A DNA stretch of 64,000 bases from JACVRW01 sp963812415 (GTDB lineage: Bacteria; Actinomycetota; Thermoleophilia; Solirubrobacterales; Thermoleophilaceae), in NCBI GenBank assembly GCA_963812415.1, contig CAWEVH010000002.1, positions 1-64,000 on the forward strand. Reading direction: 5' to 3'. Positions within the stretch are counted from its first letter, which is position 1; each line of letters begins with the position of its first letter. Shown in pieces: positions 51,613 through 61,681 of this stretch. Both the position numbers and the translations under genes were made by a program. The notes below the pieces were generated by a model. The model worked only from the letters and a program-made list of their open reading frames with translations. It made no database searches and was not told where the DNA came from.

Positions 51613-52002
51613 GTGCGCTTCGGCTACACGATCCTCTACGTCGCGGACGTGAGCGCGAGCCTCGACCTCTACGAGCGCGCCTTCGCCCAGCGGCGGCGCT
51701 TCCTCCACGAGAGCGGCGCCTACGCGGAGCTCGAGACCGGCGCGACCGTCCTGGCGTTCGCCTCGCGCGAGCTCGCGGCGTCGAACGTGCCCGGGGTGAT
51801 GCGGCCCCGGACGCTGGGCCAGGCCTCGCCCTCGTTCGAGGTCTGCTTCGTCACCGACGACGTCCAGGCGGCGTTCGACCGGGCGGTGAGCGAGGGCGTC
51901 GAGGCCGTCACGAGCCCGCAGACGAAGCCCTGGGGCCAGGACGTGGCCTACGTCCGCGATCCGGACGGAAACCTGGTGGAGATCGCCTCGCCGGCCGCCT
52001 GA
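51613..52002 (+). CDS. VOC family protein (glyoxalase-like)
   Basis: A 129-residue single-module VOC protein: RFGYTILYVADVSASLDLYERAF, L-E-T-G-A-T-V-L-A-F, SFEVCFVTDDVQAAFDRAVSEG and a C-terminal strand Q-D-V-A-Y-V-R-D-P-D-G-N-L-V-E-I-A-S. The final Glu (V-E-I) is a probable metal ligand. Function not identifiable. The start GTG 51613 is 145 bases from the uvrA SOS box, which lies between the two divergent genes and could also control this one. It converges with the next minus gene without a gap. Confidence 0.83.
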   Translation: MRFGYTILYVADVSASLDLYERAFAQRRRFLHESGAYAELETGATVLAFASRELAASNVPGVMRPRTLGQASPSFEVCFVTDDVQAAFDRAVSEGVEAVTSPQTKPWGQDVAYVRDPDGNLVEIASPAA

Positions 52003-52545
52003 TCAGCCGCCCGCGCGCGCGAAGACATCATCGAGTAGCGCCTCGGGGTCGTCGAGCTCGAAGTTCTCGGCGAGGTAGCGCTCCGTCTCCTCACGGGTGG
52101 AGCCGTTGAGCGCCATGTTGAGCGCGATGACGCGGGCGCCCTCGTTGCCCTCGGCCGGCGCCCCCGCGTCGCCCGTGGGCTCGCTGGCCGGGGCAGGCTC
52201 GGGGGCCGGGGCAGGCTCAGGGGCCGGCGCCGACCGCTCGCTCCCGCTCCCGCGGAGCTCGCGGAGATCCTCGCGCAGCGACGCGATCGTGCCGCGCACA
52301 CGCTCGCCCAGGTCGTCGAGCGCCCGCTCGATCTCCTCCGCGCGGGCGGCGAGTCGATCCGTGGCTGCCTGAATCCGCTCGAGCTGGGCCTCGGTCTGCC
52401 GCTGGGCCTCGCCTCGTACGCGGTCCGCCTCCGCTCGCGCTGCGGCCTCGAGCTCGGTGGCGCTGCGCTCGGCCGCCTCGACGATCTCGCGCACCTTTTC
52501 GGCGGCCGTCGCGGCCGCCGACTTGCTTGCCGGCTGCTCCGTCAC
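52003..52545 (-). CDS. coiled-coil (DivIVA-like) hypothetical protein
   Basis: A 180-residue protein. Residues about 15-95 are strongly coiled-coil: VREIVEAAERSATELEAAARAEADRVRGEAQRQTEA and L-E-R-I-Q-A-A-T-D-R-L-A-A-R-A-E-E-I. A Pro/Ala/Glu linker of P-A-P-E-P repeats follows and then a C-terminal small domain VIALNMALNGSTREETERYLAENFELDDPEALLDDVF. The coil resembles Thermoleophilia DivIVA-like proteins, and the C-terminal element looks like a helix-rich docking motif. I know no assigned function. The stop abuts the VOC gene stop. Confidence 0.7.
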   Translation of the reverse strand: MTEQPASKSAAATAAEKVREIVEAAERSATELEAAARAEADRVRGEAQRQTEAQLERIQAATDRLAARAEEIERALDDLGERVRGTIASLREDLRELRGSGSERSAPAPEPAPAPEPAPASEPTGDAGAPAEGNEGARVIALNMALNGSTREETERYLAENFELDDPEALLDDVFARAGG

Positions 52546-52572
52546 GGGCAGCGAAGGGTAGCGGCGGCCGCT

Positions 52573-54189
52573 CTAACCCTTGACCCGGAACGCGCCCCGC
52601 ATGAAGGGGTGGATGCGGCAGAAGTACGTGTAGGTCCCGGGGCCCAGCCCGTCGGGCGTCGTCCACTGGAGCGCACCCGTCGCGGGCGGCACCGCCGACC
52701 CGAGCGTGCCCGACTCGAACTGCACCTGGCCGTCGGCGATCGGGTAGGCGATGCCCGTCGACCGGTTGCAGGGGGCCTTGCACGAGGTGATCGAGTGGTA
52801 GATCCCCTTCGCGTCGTCGCCTCCGTCGGCGAACGTGAGCGTCTGGCCCGGACTGATCACCGGGGGCAGCCCGCTCGGAGCGGGCAGGCTCAGATCGCCG
52901 AGCTGATACTTGAAGTCCACGAGCGAGACCGTGCCCGGGTTCGCAGCGCCGTCGGGGAGGGTCCGCGCGTCCGGCATGCTCGTCGGTCCGTCCCCGTGGC
53001 TGTCGTTCTCGGCCAGGTGGCCGTGGGTGAGCCTGCCGGGGAGGTCCACCCGGCGCTTGAACGGGTTCCTACCCGGGCCTTCGTCGGCCATGTAGGTGAG
53101 GTCGTTGATGCCCATCGACTCCCACCAGGCGGCCCGGCTCGAGTCGTAGGTGGCCTTCACCGAGAGCACGTCGCCCTTTCGCAGCCTCACCCGCCAGTCC
53201 GGTTTCGAGGAGGTCATCGACACGTCCCAGGACACGGCCCCGGCGGGCTCGAAGTAGCGAGCTCGCGACCGGAACAGGTGCACGGTGTCGCCCCGGCCGC
53301 GCGGCGCCAGGCGGCGGCAGCGCGCTCGGGCCACGGCGGTGGCCTTCGCGCCGCAGCGCGCGGGACGGACGCGCGCCCCGCGCCGGCGCAGGTAGAGGTC
53401 CGTGTACAGGCCGCCGGGATGCAGGTGGCCGGCAGTCGAGACGAGGACGCCCGGACGGTCCACCACCCACTCGTTCAGCCGCGGTCCGCCGCCGTACGGG
53501 TTTGCGGCGTCGTCGGGGTAGGTGTATGTGCCACCCGACCCGGCGCCCTTGGGCACGTCGAACACCGGGTAGGCGCTGCCGTTCTGCACGTCCATCCAGA
53601 TCGGGCGCACGGGCCGCATGCCCCGCGCGGCCCGAGAGCGCGCCGGCACGAAGTCGATCTCGTAGACCATGTACACCCGGGCCGGCACCGGCGTGAGGTT
53701 GTGGATCATGTGGTTGAGCAGGAGGCTGTCGCTCGTGCGCAGCGGGTAGCCGTAGCCGGGCGGGAGGAGCATGCGCGTCTTCTCCTCACCGGACGCGAAG
53801 AAGCGCTCCGGCACGGCGGGCGCGGTGGCATCTTGGCGCGACAGGTTGAGCCAGACGCCGTGGTGGAGGTGGATCACGTCGACGGCCGGGACCTTGCCGT
53901 CGAGGTAGGTCAGGTCGGGCCGGATACGTGTGATGTAGCCGTTCACCTGCGGCCGCTCGACGATCGGCGCGTAGCCGATGTCGTTCTGCCCCGGCTTGAC
54001 CGTGAACGGGCCGATCCGGTAGGTCACCCGCTTGGCTCCGCGGGCAGCCGCCTCCACGGACACCGCCTTGCCCGCGGCGAACGCGCCGGCGGTCTCGCGG
54101 CTGTCCGCGCTCGCGGGCGCGGCCCACACGAGCAGGACCGCAACGAGGACGAACGCGCCTACGACGCGCCGTAGGCCGGCGAGCGTCAC
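52573..54189 (-). CDS. exported putative copper protein: multi-His domain plus cupredoxin
   Basis: A 538-residue exported protein with signal peptide (to about residue 29, cleavage near A-S-A-D). Residues 60-430 have His clusters VIHLHHGVW (His107, 109, 110), NHMIHN (160, 163) and STAGHLHPGG (His255, 257), and a later segment GDVLSVKATYDSS then W-W-E-S-M-G-I-N-D. Their order (HH, H, HxH, Met) and the G-D-x-L-x-x-x-x-x-Y segment resemble copper type II ascorbate-dependent monooxygenases (PHM/DBH fold); this is my inference. The C-terminal domain has a type-1 copper site: His465 (IYHSI), Cys524, His527, Met530 in FCRIHPFM. An extra C-x3-C (470, 474) lies near. It precedes the pseudokinase by 17 bases. 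Confidence 0.7.
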   Translation of the reverse strand: MTLAGLRRVVGAFVLVAVLLVWAAPASADSRETAGAFAAGKAVSVEAAARGAKRVTYRIGPFTVKPGQNDIGYAPIVERPQVNGYITRIRPDLTYLDGKVPAVDVIHLHHGVWLNLSRQDATAPAVPERFFASGEEKTRMLLPPGYGYPLRTSDSLLLNHMIHNLTPVPARVYMVYEIDFVPARSRAARGMRPVRPIWMDVQNGSAYPVFDVPKGAGSGGTYTYPDDAANPYGGGPRLNEWVVDRPGVLVSTAGHLHPGGLYTDLYLRRRGARVRPARCGAKATAVARARCRRLAPRGRGDTVHLFRSRARYFEPAGAVSWDVSMTSSKPDWRVRLRKGDVLSVKATYDSSRAAWWESMGINDLTYMADEGPGRNPFKRRVDLPGRLTHGHLAENDSHGDGPTSMPDARTLPDGAANPGTVSLVDFKYQLGDLSLPAPSGLPPVISPGQTLTFADGGDDAKGIYHSITSCKAPCNRSTGIAYPIADGQVQFESGTLGSAVPPATGALQWTTPDGLGPGTYTYFCRIHPFMRGAFRVKG

Positions 54190-54206
54190 GGGGTCAGTCT
54201 AAGTGC

Positions 54207-55754
54207 TCAGCGCTCGCCCGGAGTGGCCACCCTGGCGGAGGCCAGCTCGCGCTCACCGGCCTCGACATCCTGGGCGGCCTGCTCGAAGGCGTCGGCGTCG
54301 CCGTTCTCCGCGGCCGTCGCCAGCGCCGCGTAGGCGGTCGCGAGATCCCGCACGGCCGTCTGGAGCTCGGGGGAGTCGAGGCGCCCGGCCGCCGTGGTGT
54401 GCGCGCTGGCGAGACGCCCCGCCAAGGCTCCCTGCTCCTCGGGCGTTGGCGCCTGGGCCAGCTCGTCACGCAGGCGCAGGCGCACCTCGTCGAGCCTGTC
54501 CACCGCGCGCAGATCGGCCGGCGGGGCCGGCCTGGGCGGCTCGGGCGTGGCCTCGGGCATACCGAGCAGCATCCCGAACGCGACCCCCAGGACGAGCGCC
54601 GCCAGCAGCGGAAGATACGGGCGCACCCGCGTACGGAGCGGGGCCTTGTAGGGCGCCGGCTCCGCCACGACCGCTGGTCTCGTTGCCGCCGCCGGCGGGG
54701 GCGGCGGGACGCTCGGCTGGGTCGGAGCGGAGTCCGCCGCCAGCCATGCGTCGAGGATCGCGCGCGGTCGTGCCGGGTCGGGGGGCGCTTCCTTCTCGAC
54801 CGATGGGGGCTGCACGGGTGCGGGTTCGGGCGGCGCGGGCTCGGCCTTGGCCTCGGGCGGCTCCGCGCGCTCCACAGGGGCGGGTGCGACCACCGGGGCG
54901 GCGATCGGCCTGACCTCGAGCACGCGTGCGGTCTCGGCGAGCAGCGCGCCCGCCGATGCGGGCCGGTGGGCGGGGTCCTTGGCCATGGCGCGGGCGATCA
55001 GCTCGTCGAAGGCCTTCGGCAGCCGCGGGTCGCGCTGGCTCGGCCTCGGCGGCGGCTGCGACACGTGTGCGTACTCGATCAGCATCGGGTCCTGCTCCGG
55101 GAAGGGCTCCCGCCCGGTGATCGCGTGCACGATGATCGCCGCCATCGAATAGACGTTGCTCCGCCGGTCGAGCTCCTCCCCCCGCACCGCCTCCGGCGAC
55201 TCGTAGCGGAGGTGCGGATCCCGGCGCACCACGTCGCCCCAGCTCGCCTGCCCGGTGACCGAGAAGATCCCGAAGAGGTCGAGCAGGAGGTCGGAGCGGT
55301 CGAGCAGCAGGCTCTCCGGACCGAGCGTCAGGTGCACAAGGCCGGCGTCGTTCGCGGCATCCAGTCCCTCGGCCGTGGCTGCGAGCCACTGAACCGCGAC
55401 ATCCGCGGCGAGTGGGCCGTCCCGAAGCAGGTCGGCCAGCGACTGGGGCGGCACCGGCGCGCTCACCACGTACGGCCGGCCGCCGTGATCCCCAACGTCG
55501 AGCACGGGAAGCAGACTGGGGTGCGAGACCCTGGCACGGGCGCGGGCGAGACGGCGGAAGCGGGCGCGGGAGCGCCGCCCGGTCACGGGTTCGGCGCTCA
55601 ACTGGAGCCCGGCCGGCTCGCCCCGTGCGCTTCGAGCCTCGAACAGCAGGCTTCCACCCTCGCGCCGGCGGGGCTTGCCCACGATGCGGTAGCCCGCGAC
55701 CTCGACATCCGGCGCCGGCTCGTCCCTCGCGGGATTGAGCGGCCGCGTGTTCAT
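54207..55754 (-). CDS. membrane pseudokinase (Ser/Thr kinase fold)
   Basis: A 515-residue protein. The kinase-like part (about 20-280) keeps the fold signposts: G-Y-R-I-V-G-K start, L-L-P-V-L-D-V-G, and the activation/P+1 region RYESPEAVRGEELDRRSNVYSMAAIIVHAITGREPFPE. The catalytic elements are gone: no Lys in beta-3 (AGLQLSAEP, 48-55), the HRD loop is HLTLGPESLLL (141-151), and D-F-G is D-L-F-G (159-162). A Pro/Ala/Glu-rich linker (285-380) is followed by a single helix (about 380-402) and an exported helical domain. So it is a probable non-catalytic signalling scaffold. Its stop-side partner is a coiled-coil membrane protein that overlaps it (ATGA). Confidence 0.85.
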   Translation of the reverse strand: MNTRPLNPARDEPAPDVEVAGYRIVGKPRRREGGSLLFEARSARGEPAGLQLSAEPVTGRRSRARFRRLARARARVSHPSLLPVLDVGDHGGRPYVVSAPVPPQSLADLLRDGPLAADVAVQWLAATAEGLDAANDAGLVHLTLGPESLLLDRSDLLLDLFGIFSVTGQASWGDVVRRDPHLRYESPEAVRGEELDRRSNVYSMAAIIVHAITGREPFPEQDPMLIEYAHVSQPPPRPSQRDPRLPKAFDELIARAMAKDPAHRPASAGALLAETARVLEVRPIAAPVVAPAPVERAEPPEAKAEPAPPEPAPVQPPSVEKEAPPDPARPRAILDAWLAADSAPTQPSVPPPPPAAATRPAVVAEPAPYKAPLRTRVRPYLPLLAALVLGVAFGMLLGMPEATPEPPRPAPPADLRAVDRLDEVRLRLRDELAQAPTPEEQGALAGRLASAHTTAAGRLDSPELQTAVRDLATAYAALATAAENGDADAFEQAAQDVEAGERELASARVATPGER

Positions 55755-56323
55755 CCCGAGTCGTCGAACTCCTGGCCGCCCGGCGCGGGCGTGGTGGTCG
55801 GCGGCTCCCGCGCCTCGCGCTCCGCCTGCTCACGCCGGCGCTGCTCGGCGAGCCGGCGCTGCTGCGCCAGGCGACGCTCCTCAGCCGCGCGCTCCTCGGC
55901 CTCGCGCTCCGCCCGCTCCTCCGCCGCGCGCTCGCGCCGGCGCTGGGCCCTCCGCTGGCGACGATCCTCGCGCGCCTCCGCCTCTGCCTCCGCCTGCTCG
56001 GCCTCGAGCTGGGCCTGACGCTCCTCCGCCGCCTTGCGCTTGCGCCGCCGCTCCGCCCGGGCCTCCCGCGCCTCGCGCGCGGCTTCGAGCTCGGCCTCGG
56101 TCGGCCCAGGCTCCGCCTCGAGGTCGGGCAGCGCGGCCGCTGAGCGCAGCGAGATCCCCGTGTCCGCGGTCGTCGTGGCCGCCGGCGCCTGGCGCTCCTG
56201 CCCCTCGTCACCGACGGCTCGACTCAGGCCGAAGGTGAGTCCGAAGGCGAGCACGGCGACAAGGCCGAGCGCCAGCGGGCCCGGCCGCGTGACCGACCCG
56301 TCAGTCGTGCGCAGCCACCTCAC
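55751..56323 (-). CDS. membrane-anchored coiled-coil protein
   Basis: A 190-residue protein with one N-terminal membrane helix (about 16-34, LALGLVAVLAFGLTFGLS), a short linker, and a long, highly charged alpha-helical coil from about residue 72 to 170 made of E-A/R-R patterns such as R-R-K-R-K-A-A-E-E-R-Q-A. The tail is T-T-T-P-A-P-G-G-Q. It overlaps the pseudokinase start by four bases, so it is likely its partner; a coiled-coil extending into the periplasm or cytoplasm could bridge to the kinase-like protein. No function known. Confidence 0.75.
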   Translation of the reverse strand: MRWLRTTDGSVTRPGPLALGLVAVLAFGLTFGLSRAVGDEGQERQAPAATTTADTGISLRSAAALPDLEAEPGPTEAELEAAREAREARAERRRKRKAAEERQAQLEAEQAEAEAEAREDRRQRRAQRRRERAAEERAEREAEERAAEERRLAQQRRLAEQRRREQAEREAREPPTTTPAPGGQEFDDSG

Positions 56324-56471
56324 GGCGCGCGCCCCTCACCCCGAGGCCGACATGGCGAGGGTGCGCGCCACTGGGACGCGATCACGCTTGCTCGGGAGGC
56401 GGTGGGAGGGAACGGCATGACGGCCAGCACTCCCAGAGGTATCACAGATGGACCGCTCTGTCGCGCGACGA

Positions 56472-58481
56472 CTACGCGCTTGCCTCGGCTTCCTCGAGCT
56501 CGTGACGCAGCGCCTTGATCTCGTCGCGCAGCTTGGCGGCGTACTCGAAGCGAAGGTCGTCGGCCGCCGCCAGCATCTCCTCCTCGAGCTCGACGATCGT
56601 GCGGCGGATCTCCTCCGCCGACATCCCCTCCGTCTCGCGCCTGCGACGGCCCCGGCCGGTCGGCACCTTCGACTCCATCATGAGGAAGTCGGTGATGTCC
56701 GAGATGCCCTTCTGGATGGTGGCCGGCGTGATCCCGTGCTCCTCGTTGTAGGCGACCTGGATCGCTCGACGCCGCCCGGTCTCCCCGATGGCGGTGCGCA
56801 TCGCGGCGGTCTCCTTGTCGGCATACATGATCACCTTGCCGCGCACGTTGCGCGCGGCCCGGCCGATCGTCTGGATCAGGGAGGTCTCGCCGCGCAGGAA
56901 GCCCTCCTTGTCCGCATCGAGGATGGCCACGAGCGAGACCTCCGGCAGGTCGAGGCCCTCGCGCAGGAGGTTGACTCCCACGAGGATGTCGAACTCGCCG
57001 AGGCGCAGCTCGCGGATGATCTGGATTCGCTCGAGCGTGTCGATCTCGGAGTGCAGGTAGCGCACCCGGAAGCCGTACTCGAGCAGGTAGTCCGTGAGGT
57101 CCTCGGCCATCTTCTTCGTGAGCGTGGTCACGAGCGTCCGCTCCTCGACCTCCACGCGCGCCCTGATCTCCTCCATCAGGTCGTCGATCTGGTTGCGCGT
57201 CTCGCGGACGTCGACCTCTGGGTCGACCACGCCGGTCGGCCGCACGATCTGCTCGACGACGCGCGCGGAGTGGTTGCGCTCGAAGTCCGCGGGAGTGGCC
57301 GAGACGAAGACGATCTGCGGCGTGTGGGCGAGGTACTCGTCGAAGGTCTGCGGCCGGTTGTCGAGGGCGCTCGGAAGCCGGAAGCCGTACTCCACGAGTG
57401 TCTGCTTGCGCGAGCGGTCGCCCTCGAACATGCCGCCGATCTGCGGAACCGTCTGGTGGGACTCGTCGACGAAGCAGACGAAGTCGTCGGGGAAGAAGTC
57501 GAGCAGGCAGTAGGGGCGCTCGCCGGGCGCACGGCCGTCGAGGATGCGCGAGTAGTTCTCGATCCCGTTGCAGAACCCGAGCTCGCGCAGCATCTCCATG
57601 TCGAACTGGGTGCGCTGGCGCAGCCGATGCGACTCGAGCAGCTTGCCCTGCTCCTCGAGCTCCTTCGTGCGCGCCTCGAGCTCGTCCCGGATCTCGCCGA
57701 TCGCGCGCTCGATCGTCGGCCGGTCGGTGGCGTAGTGCGTGGCCGGCCAGATGCCGGCGTGCTCGAGCTCCTGGAAGACCTCGCCGGTCAGCGGGTCGAA
57801 GTGCTGGATCTGCTCGATCTCGTCGCCGAAGAACACCGCGCGGTAGGCGGACTCGGCGTAGGCCGGGAACACCTCGAGCGTTTCCCCGCGCACGCGGAAG
57901 GAGCCGCGCCCGAGGGCGGCGTCGTTGCGCGTGTACATGTTGTCGACGAGCTTGCGCAGCACCTCGTCGCGGTCCACCATCTCGCCCTTCTTCAGAAGGG
58001 TGATCTGCGCGTTGTACTTCTCCGGCGAGCCGAGGCCGTAGATGCAGGAGACGCTGGCCACCACGATCACGTCGCGGCGCGCGAACAGCGCGCTCGTGGC
58101 CGAATGGCGCAGGCGGTCGATCTCCTCGTTGATCGAGGAGTCCTTCTCGATGTAGAGGTCCTGCGCGGGCACGTATGCCTCGGGCTGGTAGTAGTCGTAG
58201 TAGGAGACGAAGTACTCGACGGCGTTGTCCGGGAAGAACTCCCGGAACTCGTTGCACAGCTGCGCCGCGAGGGTCTTGTTGTGGGCGATCACGAGCGCGG
58301 GCCGCTGCACCTGCTCGATCGCGAAGGCCATCGTGGCCGTCTTGCCGGATCCGGTGACGCCGAGCAGGGTCTGGAAGCGCTCGCCCGCCTCGATCCCCTC
58401 GGCCAGCCCCGCGAGCGCGGTCGGCTGGTCGGCTACCGGCCGGTAGGCGGGGTTGACGCGGAACTCGGGCATGACTGACAA
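56472..58481 (-). CDS. uvrB: excinuclease ABC subunit B (UvrB)
   Basis: A 669-residue UvrB helicase-like damage verification protein. The P-loop is LLGVTGSGKTATMA (about 37-50), the beta-hairpin region VSYYDYYQPEAY, the DEAD-like F-V-D-E-S-H-Q-T, the D-K-E-G-F-L-R motif, R-A-A-R-N and the C-terminal UvrC-binding UVR domain (about 630-665, E-E-E-M-L-A-A-A-D-D-L-R-F-E-Y-A-A-K-L-R-D-E-I) are intact. It works with UvrA and UvrC. ATG 58481; no SOS box visible in the 77 bases before the divergent ABC-F gene. Flanked on its 3' side by the coiled-coil/pseudokinase pair. Confidence 0.97.
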   Translation of the reverse strand: MSVMPEFRVNPAYRPVADQPTALAGLAEGIEAGERFQTLLGVTGSGKTATMAFAIEQVQRPALVIAHNKTLAAQLCNEFREFFPDNAVEYFVSYYDYYQPEAYVPAQDLYIEKDSSINEEIDRLRHSATSALFARRDVIVVASVSCIYGLGSPEKYNAQITLLKKGEMVDRDEVLRKLVDNMYTRNDAALGRGSFRVRGETLEVFPAYAESAYRAVFFGDEIEQIQHFDPLTGEVFQELEHAGIWPATHYATDRPTIERAIGEIRDELEARTKELEEQGKLLESHRLRQRTQFDMEMLRELGFCNGIENYSRILDGRAPGERPYCLLDFFPDDFVCFVDESHQTVPQIGGMFEGDRSRKQTLVEYGFRLPSALDNRPQTFDEYLAHTPQIVFVSATPADFERNHSARVVEQIVRPTGVVDPEVDVRETRNQIDDLMEEIRARVEVEERTLVTTLTKKMAEDLTDYLLEYGFRVRYLHSEIDTLERIQIIRELRLGEFDILVGVNLLREGLDLPEVSLVAILDADKEGFLRGETSLIQTIGRAARNVRGKVIMYADKETAAMRTAIGETGRRRAIQVAYNEEHGITPATIQKGISDITDFLMMESKVPTGRGRRRRETEGMSAEEIRRTIVELEEEMLAAADDLRFEYAAKLRDEIKALRHELEEAEASA

Positions 58482-58558
58482 ACGTTAGCGGTGGTCGCGG
58501 CGGCCTCACGCCGCGCGCGGCCTGCATGCGGGTGCCATGTGTGACGATTGAGAGACAG

Positions 58559-60465
<1,907 letters not shown>

Positions 60466-60469
<4 letters not shown>

Positions 60470-61096
60470 AGGCCGAGATCGTCGGCGTAGTGCTCGCGGT
60501 ACTCGCCGCGCCGCTCGAGCACGTTCGCCACGTACGCGCGCGTCTCGGGGAAGGGGATGTCCTCCCTCGACTCGAACTCGCCGGCGCCGCCGGCCTCCGC
60601 CACCCAACCATCCACGTTCCCGATGACCCGCGTTGTAGGCGGCGATCGCCGGTTCCTCGTTGCCGTCATAGTGGTCGAGCAGGTAGCGCAGGAAGTAGGA
60701 CCCGTAGGCGATGTTGATCTGCGGGGTGGCGAGGTCGGCCTGGCGGAAGCGGATGCCGCCCGAGTGCTTGGCGATGAAGTCGGCCGTGTCGGGCGTGATC
60801 TGCATGAGGCCGCGCGCGCCCGCGGACGACGTCTGGTCGCGGAAGCGCGACTCCTCGTAGATAACGGCCGCGATCAGCGCCGGGTCGAGGCTCTTGTCGC
60901 GAGCCTGCTGGCGGATCACGTCGTCGTGGCGCAGGGGCAGGGTGATCTCGCGCACCGCCTCGCCGAGCGGCCCGACGCCCGTGACCACCGCAATGGTCCC
61001 GAGCGCGAGCACACCGGCCACCGCGAGCGCGACGGCGCGGCGGCGGCGAACGCGCCGCCCCGGTCGTCGGGCGATGCGGGCTGCGTGGGAGCTCAT
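60466..61096 (-). CDS. membrane-anchored lytic transglycosylase, frameshifted
   Basis: Soluble-lytic-transglycosylase-like muramidase, about 209 residues after reconstruction. An N-terminal basic stretch and helix (AVALAVAGVLALGTIAVVT, about 21-39) anchor it; the catalytic domain follows with I-Y-E-E-S-R-F-R-D-Q-T-S-S-A-G-A-R-G-L-M-Q-I-T-P (catalytic Glu in the E-S-x-F motif) and I-A-Y-G-S-Y-F-L-R-Y-L-L-D-H-Y. At about 60622-60625 one extra base breaks the frame: A-A-Y-N-A-G must be joined to G-N-V-D-G-W-V-A-E-A. It cleaves peptidoglycan. Start ATG 61096 overlaps the coaE stop; its stop overlaps the ABC-F stop. Confidence 0.8.
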
Positions 61097-61678
61097 CGGG
61101 GGCTCCGGTCGAGTTTTGCAAGTACGCGGGACAACGACTGCCTCAACTCGTCGATCGTCCCGTCGTTGCGGACCACGAAGTCCGCTCGCTGCGCCTTTTC
61201 CGACTGGCGGAGCTGACGTCGCTCGCGGTCCTCCAGCGCCGCGTGAGTCCGCGTGCCGGCGCGCGCGGCGCGCACGTCCTCGTCGGCCACCACGGCGATC
61301 GTCGCGTCGAAGACCGCCTCCATCCCCGACTCGAAGAGCAGCGGCACCTCCACCACCCCGAGGCGGTCGTCCCCCAGCTGCGCGCGCCACTCCGCAACGC
61401 GCATGCCGACCCGGGGCCAGAGCTCGCCCTCGAGCCAGGCGCGCGCCTCGTCGTCCGCGAACACGCGGGCGGCGATCTGCGCGCGATCGAGCACACCGTC
61501 GACCACGACCTCCGGGCCGAGGCGCCCCGCCACGCGCTCGCGCAGCTCGGTGGTCCCGAGCAGCTCGTGCACCACGGCATCGGTCGAGAGCGTCGCGGCT
61601 CCCAGCTCGCCGAGCAGCGCAAAGCGCCTCCGACTTGCCGGCGCCAAGTCCACCGGTCAGCCCCACGAACGGGGCCAC
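61093..61678 (-). CDS. coaE: dephospho-CoA kinase CoaE, frameshifted
   Basis: Last enzyme of coenzyme A synthesis, about 194 residues after reconstruction. GTG 61678 opens VAPFVGLTGGLGAGKSEA (P-loop G-x4-G-K-S). The frame then changes at about 61621-61623, where a run of three A (plus strand) should be two; the continuation ALLGELGAATLSTDAVVHELLG matches CoaE, followed by V-P-L-L-F-E-S-G-M and R-L-R/ L-R-Q-S-E-K-A-Q-R-A-D-F-V-V-R-N-D-G. CoaE is essential in most bacteria, so the frameshift should be an artefact. Four bases after rpsA. Confidence 0.87.
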
Positions 61679-61681
61679 CGG

